NCBI RefSeq assembly: GCF_026625805.1
Contig: NZ_CP113064.1
Span: 2,706,657 to 2,770,656 of the forward strand
DNA: 64,000 nt
Direction of reading: 5' to 3'
DNA from: Brevundimonas sp. SL130
GTDB lineage: Bacteria > Pseudomonadota > Alphaproteobacteria > Caulobacterales > Caulobacteraceae
Part shown: piece by piece, positions 62,318 through 64,000 of the stretch
Layout: every line of letters starts with the position of its first letter
How positions within the stretch are numbered: position 1 is the first letter of the stretch
The notes under the pieces: model-generated
What the model was told of the DNA's origin: nothing
The model's input: the letters and a program-made list of their open reading frames with translations, nothing else
Databases searched by the model: none
Program-made: the position numbers and the translations under genes

Positions 62318-62863
62318 TCAGAAGGCCCGATACCCCGCCTCGGTCAGCACCCCGTGCAGCCCCATGTCATGCGCCTCCAGCGTCAGAACCTCGACCGCCT
62401 GTCCCGCATAGGCGAAGCCGACCCGGATCACCTCGGGGCGCGCCGCAAAGGTGCGGTCGTAAAACCCGCCGCCCTGCCCCAGCCGCCCGCCGGCCGCATC
62501 AAAGGCCAGCAGGGGCGTGATGATCAGATCCGGCTCCACCACCGCCGCCAGCGGCAGGGGCGCGGGGCATCCGGCGGCGTCCGTCTCCAGCGGCTCGCCC
62601 GGCGACCAGGCGCGAAAGATCATTGGCGCGTCCCGCTCCAGCACCACCGGCAGACACAGCCGCCGCCCCGCCGCCTCCAGCGCCACCGCCAGGGCCTCGG
62701 TGTTCATCTCGGACCCCATGGCGCTGTAAAGCGCGACGACCTGCCCGGGCGGCAGGGCCTCGGCATGATCGGCGGCGCGTTGGGCCGCCATCGGATCGGC
62801 CTCGGCCAGACCCTTGCGCCGCGCGCGGGCGGCCGACCGGAGTTCATGCTTCTCAAGGGTCAT
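62318..62863 (-). CDS. 5-formyltetrahydrofolate cyclo-ligase
   Basis: 181-aa ATP-dependent enzyme that recycles 5-formyl-THF to 5,10-methenyl-THF. LEKHELRSAARARRKGL is the N-terminal substrate-binding region, and LLAFDAAGGRLGQGGGFYDRTFAA the ATP/Gly-rich motif (GRLGxGGGYYDR type). It sits downstream of the zapA and 6S RNA loci, the same neighbourhood as E. coli ygfA (fau). Connects to purU in folate balance. Confidence 0.95.
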   Translation of the reverse strand: MTLEKHELRSAARARRKGLAEADPMAAQRAADHAEALPPGQVVALYSAMGSEMNTEALAVALEAAGRRLCLPVVLERDAPMIFRAWSPGEPLETDAAGCPAPLPLAAVVEPDLIITPLLAFDAAGGRLGQGGGFYDRTFAARPEVIRVGFAYAGQAVEVLTLEAHDMGLHGVLTEAGYRAF

Positions 62864-62965
62864 GACGCGGGCTTACACCCCCCATCCGGTCCCGCACAGA
62901 GACCATGCACCTCGTATGCCGGACTCGCTCAAGCAGCGAGCCGCCGCGCGGCGAGCGGTAGCGAC

Positions 62966-63150
62966 AAAAAAGAAAGAAGTTGGCGGCGCCGCAAGAACCG
63001 TGAAGGGCGTTTAAATCCTCTCGAACCTGGGTAGCCAGGTGGGCTCCATATGCCCAGGCCCTCGAGCCCGGACAGGGACAGATCCCTTTGAGTGAATTAA
63101 GGTCGCGAGGAAATGTATGCCTTCGACGAGGGCCGCAGCAGGACCCGCCG
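62966..63150 (-). ncRNA. ssrS: 6S RNA (candidate)
   Basis: About 185 nt on the minus strand between zapA and 5-formyl-THF cyclo-ligase, the classical ssrS position. A sigma-70-type promoter lies just upstream: TTGAGA (63185-63180), 17-bp spacer, TATCTT (63162-63157). A long hairpin has arms CTCGAA...CCTGGG (63020-63031) and CCCAGG...CTCGAG (63053-63066), and the ends can pair (GGCGG with CCGCC, GCUGC with GCGGC). A T-rich tract (62978-62965) follows a GC-rich segment, as in a terminator. 6S RNA mimics an open promoter and binds sigma-70 RNA polymerase. Rfam check pending. Confidence 0.72.
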
Positions 63151-63156
63151 TCTGAC

Positions 63157-63185
63157 AAGATAGGCGTTGCGCCCCGCCTTCTCAA
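63157..63185 (-). promoter_or_regulatory. Sigma-70-type promoter of the 6S RNA
   Basis: -35 TTGAGA (63185-63180), exact 17-bp spacer, -10 TATCTT (63162-63157), located directly after the zapA stop codon. Predicted start about 63150. Confidence 0.65.
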
Positions 63186-63194
63186 GCGCCGTGA

Positions 63195-63515
63195 TCAGAT
63201 TGATTGGGCGATCTTCTCGATCCGCGCCGCCACGGCGTTCAGCGCCTCGGCCACCCCGTCGCTGGTCGGCGGCGCAGGGGCGGCCAGCGGCGCGGGAATC
63301 CCGCCCACGTTCAGCCGCGCCTCGTGCAGCTCATCCGACAGGATCAGGGCCGACATCAGAAACAGCCGCAGATCCCCGACATGGCCGACGTCCTGGGCCA
63401 CTTGGCGCACCTGGTTGTCGAACTGTTTGGCCAGGATGCGGACCCGCTCCTCCTGCCCGTCGGCGCAGCCCACCGCATAGGGGCGGCCGTTGACCTCCAC
63501 CGTCACCGTCGCCAT
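63195..63515 (-). CDS. zapA: Cell division protein ZapA
   Basis: 106-aa FtsZ-ring associated protein. TVEVNGRPYAVGCADGQEERVRILAKQFDNQVRQVAQDVGHVGDLRLFLMSALILSDEL is the ZapA N-terminal domain, with a C-terminal coiled-coil. It bundles FtsZ filaments through tetramers. Start ATG overlaps the stop of the preceding small gene (TGATG-type 1-nt overlap). Confidence 0.92.
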   Translation of the reverse strand: MATVTVEVNGRPYAVGCADGQEERVRILAKQFDNQVRQVAQDVGHVGDLRLFLMSALILSDELHEARLNVGGIPAPLAAPAPPTSDGVAEALNAVAARIEKIAQSI

Positions 63516-63793
63516 CAGCCGGCCTCGCTTTCGGTCTCTTCGTCGTCCTGATCCAGCACCTCGCGCACGGCCGCCGCCGCCCGCGCCAGGGCCTGCGACG
63601 CCTCGCGCCCGGCGGCCTCCAGCTCGGCCACACGCGCCGCATCCGCCCCATTCCCAGCTCTGGGCGCGAACAGGTCGTCGTCGGCGATCGCCGAACCCGA
63701 GGCCGGACGGGCCTTCAGCTCCAGGATCTTGCGTTCAAGTTCGGCCAGGGCCCGGTCGATACGGGCCCTTGCGGCCGTGGTGGCGTCTGCCAT
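63515..63793 (-). CDS. Small coiled-coil protein upstream of zapA
   Basis: 92 aa with an N-terminal helix (RARIDRALAELERKILELKARPASG) and a C-terminal acidic coiled-coil (VAELEAAGREASQALARAAAAVREVLDQDDEETESEAG). Similar small proteins (DUF4164-like) precede zapA in alphaproteobacteria, but the assignment is by position and composition. Overlaps the zapA start. Divergent from transketolase. Confidence 0.7.
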   Translation of the reverse strand: MADATTAARARIDRALAELERKILELKARPASGSAIADDDLFAPRAGNGADAARVAELEAAGREASQALARAAAAVREVLDQDDEETESEAG

Positions 63794-63889
63794 CGGTCGC
63801 TCCTTATAAATTCCGTATAGAACCCGAGGACGCGCCGGGGTAAAGCGGCGCGCTTCTGAATTTCCGCTTCCGCCGAAAGGTCTTCCCCC

Positions 63890-64000
63890 GTGACCGACGT
63901 CAAATCCGCCCCCAAGGCCACGCCCCAGCAGATGGCCAACGCCATCCGCGTCCTCGCCATGGACGGCGTCGAACAGGCCAAGTCGGGCCACCCCGGCATG
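63890..64000 (+). CDS. tkt: Transketolase, N-terminal part
   Basis: Start of a thiamine-diphosphate transketolase of the pentose phosphate pathway, cut by the right edge. The 37 codons include [25 protein letters not shown], the conserved first helix and SGHPGxP substrate/cofactor loop. The start is GTG 63890 behind AAGG. The 96 bp between it and the coiled-coil gene on the other strand contain both promoters. Confidence 0.9.
   Translation, partial: MTDVKSAPKATPQQMANAIRVLAMDGVEQAKSGHPGM

Overview
The window is high-GC, densely coded DNA from an alphaproteobacterium, most likely Caulobacterales and probably Brevundimonas or a close relative. This rests on gene content and control sites, not on a database search. 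The pointers are a flagellar block (motA; fliL-fliM-DUF6468-motE; flgF-flgG-flgA-flgH) with a sigma-54 promoter, an FlbD/ftr-like palindrome and a CtrA-like box between the divergent fliL and flgF operons, the alphaproteobacterial proteins DUF1476 and DUF3297, and many secreted proteins of Caulobacterales type.

Layout. 1-1.4 kb: sulfate activation genes cysD and cysN (cysN runs off the left edge). 1.5-10.5 kb: a Blc-like lipocalin, a long-chain acyl-CoA synthetase, motA, a His-rich lipoprotein, the tRNA modification enzyme mnmC, two small secreted proteins and a Tat-exported phospholipase C. 10.7-15.6 kb: a TonB-dependent receptor, tRNA-Leu(UAA), an M28 peptidase and DUF3297. 15.7-22.2 kb: the flagellar block. 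22.3-25.7 kb: three tandem paralogous secreted proteins of unknown function and a DUF885 metallopeptidase. 25.7-32.4 kb: a 173-bp inverted-repeat element, then the sulfur-reduction operon cysG-DUF2849-cysI-cysH(DUF934 fusion)-cysK with a divergent LysR regulator. 32.4-34.7 kb: a BlaI/M56-peptidase regulatory pair next to two envelope genes, with a textbook BlaI-type double operator. 34.8-38.9 kb: an envelope polysaccharide cluster (beta-barrel protein, Wzy/O-antigen-ligase-like protein) containing a likely frameshifted gene. 39-54.7 kb: the purine genes purB, purC, purS, purQ and purL, plus purU, interleaved with toxin-antitoxin genes, a DNA glycosylase, an endolysin-like protein and small unknowns. 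54.7-59.9 kb: a DUF305-like lipoprotein, a recombinase-like fragment protein, a cytochrome P450, a glycosyltransferase and a Tat-exported PhoD phosphatase. 59.9-64 kb: HigBA-like and VapBC modules, ymdB, 5-formyl-THF cyclo-ligase, a 6S RNA locus, zapA, and the start of a transketolase gene.

How the genes work together. CysDN activates sulfate to APS. CysH carries the Fe-S cysteines of APS reductases and makes sulfite; CysI with siroheme from CysG makes sulfide; CysK makes cysteine. PurB, C, S, Q and L make IMP and AMP, and PurU and 5-formyl-THF cyclo-ligase handle the folate one-carbon pool that purine synthesis uses. Four recognisable toxin-antitoxin modules (RelBE, two VapBC, HigBA) each carry an inverted repeat at their promoter, and a VapD-like gene lies inside purC-purS. 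The signals most worth following are the BlaI/M56 module that appears to control a membrane protein instead of a beta-lactamase, the VapD insertion in the purine operon, and the triplicated secreted family next to flgH. No CRISPR array, prophage, insertion sequence or integron was seen.
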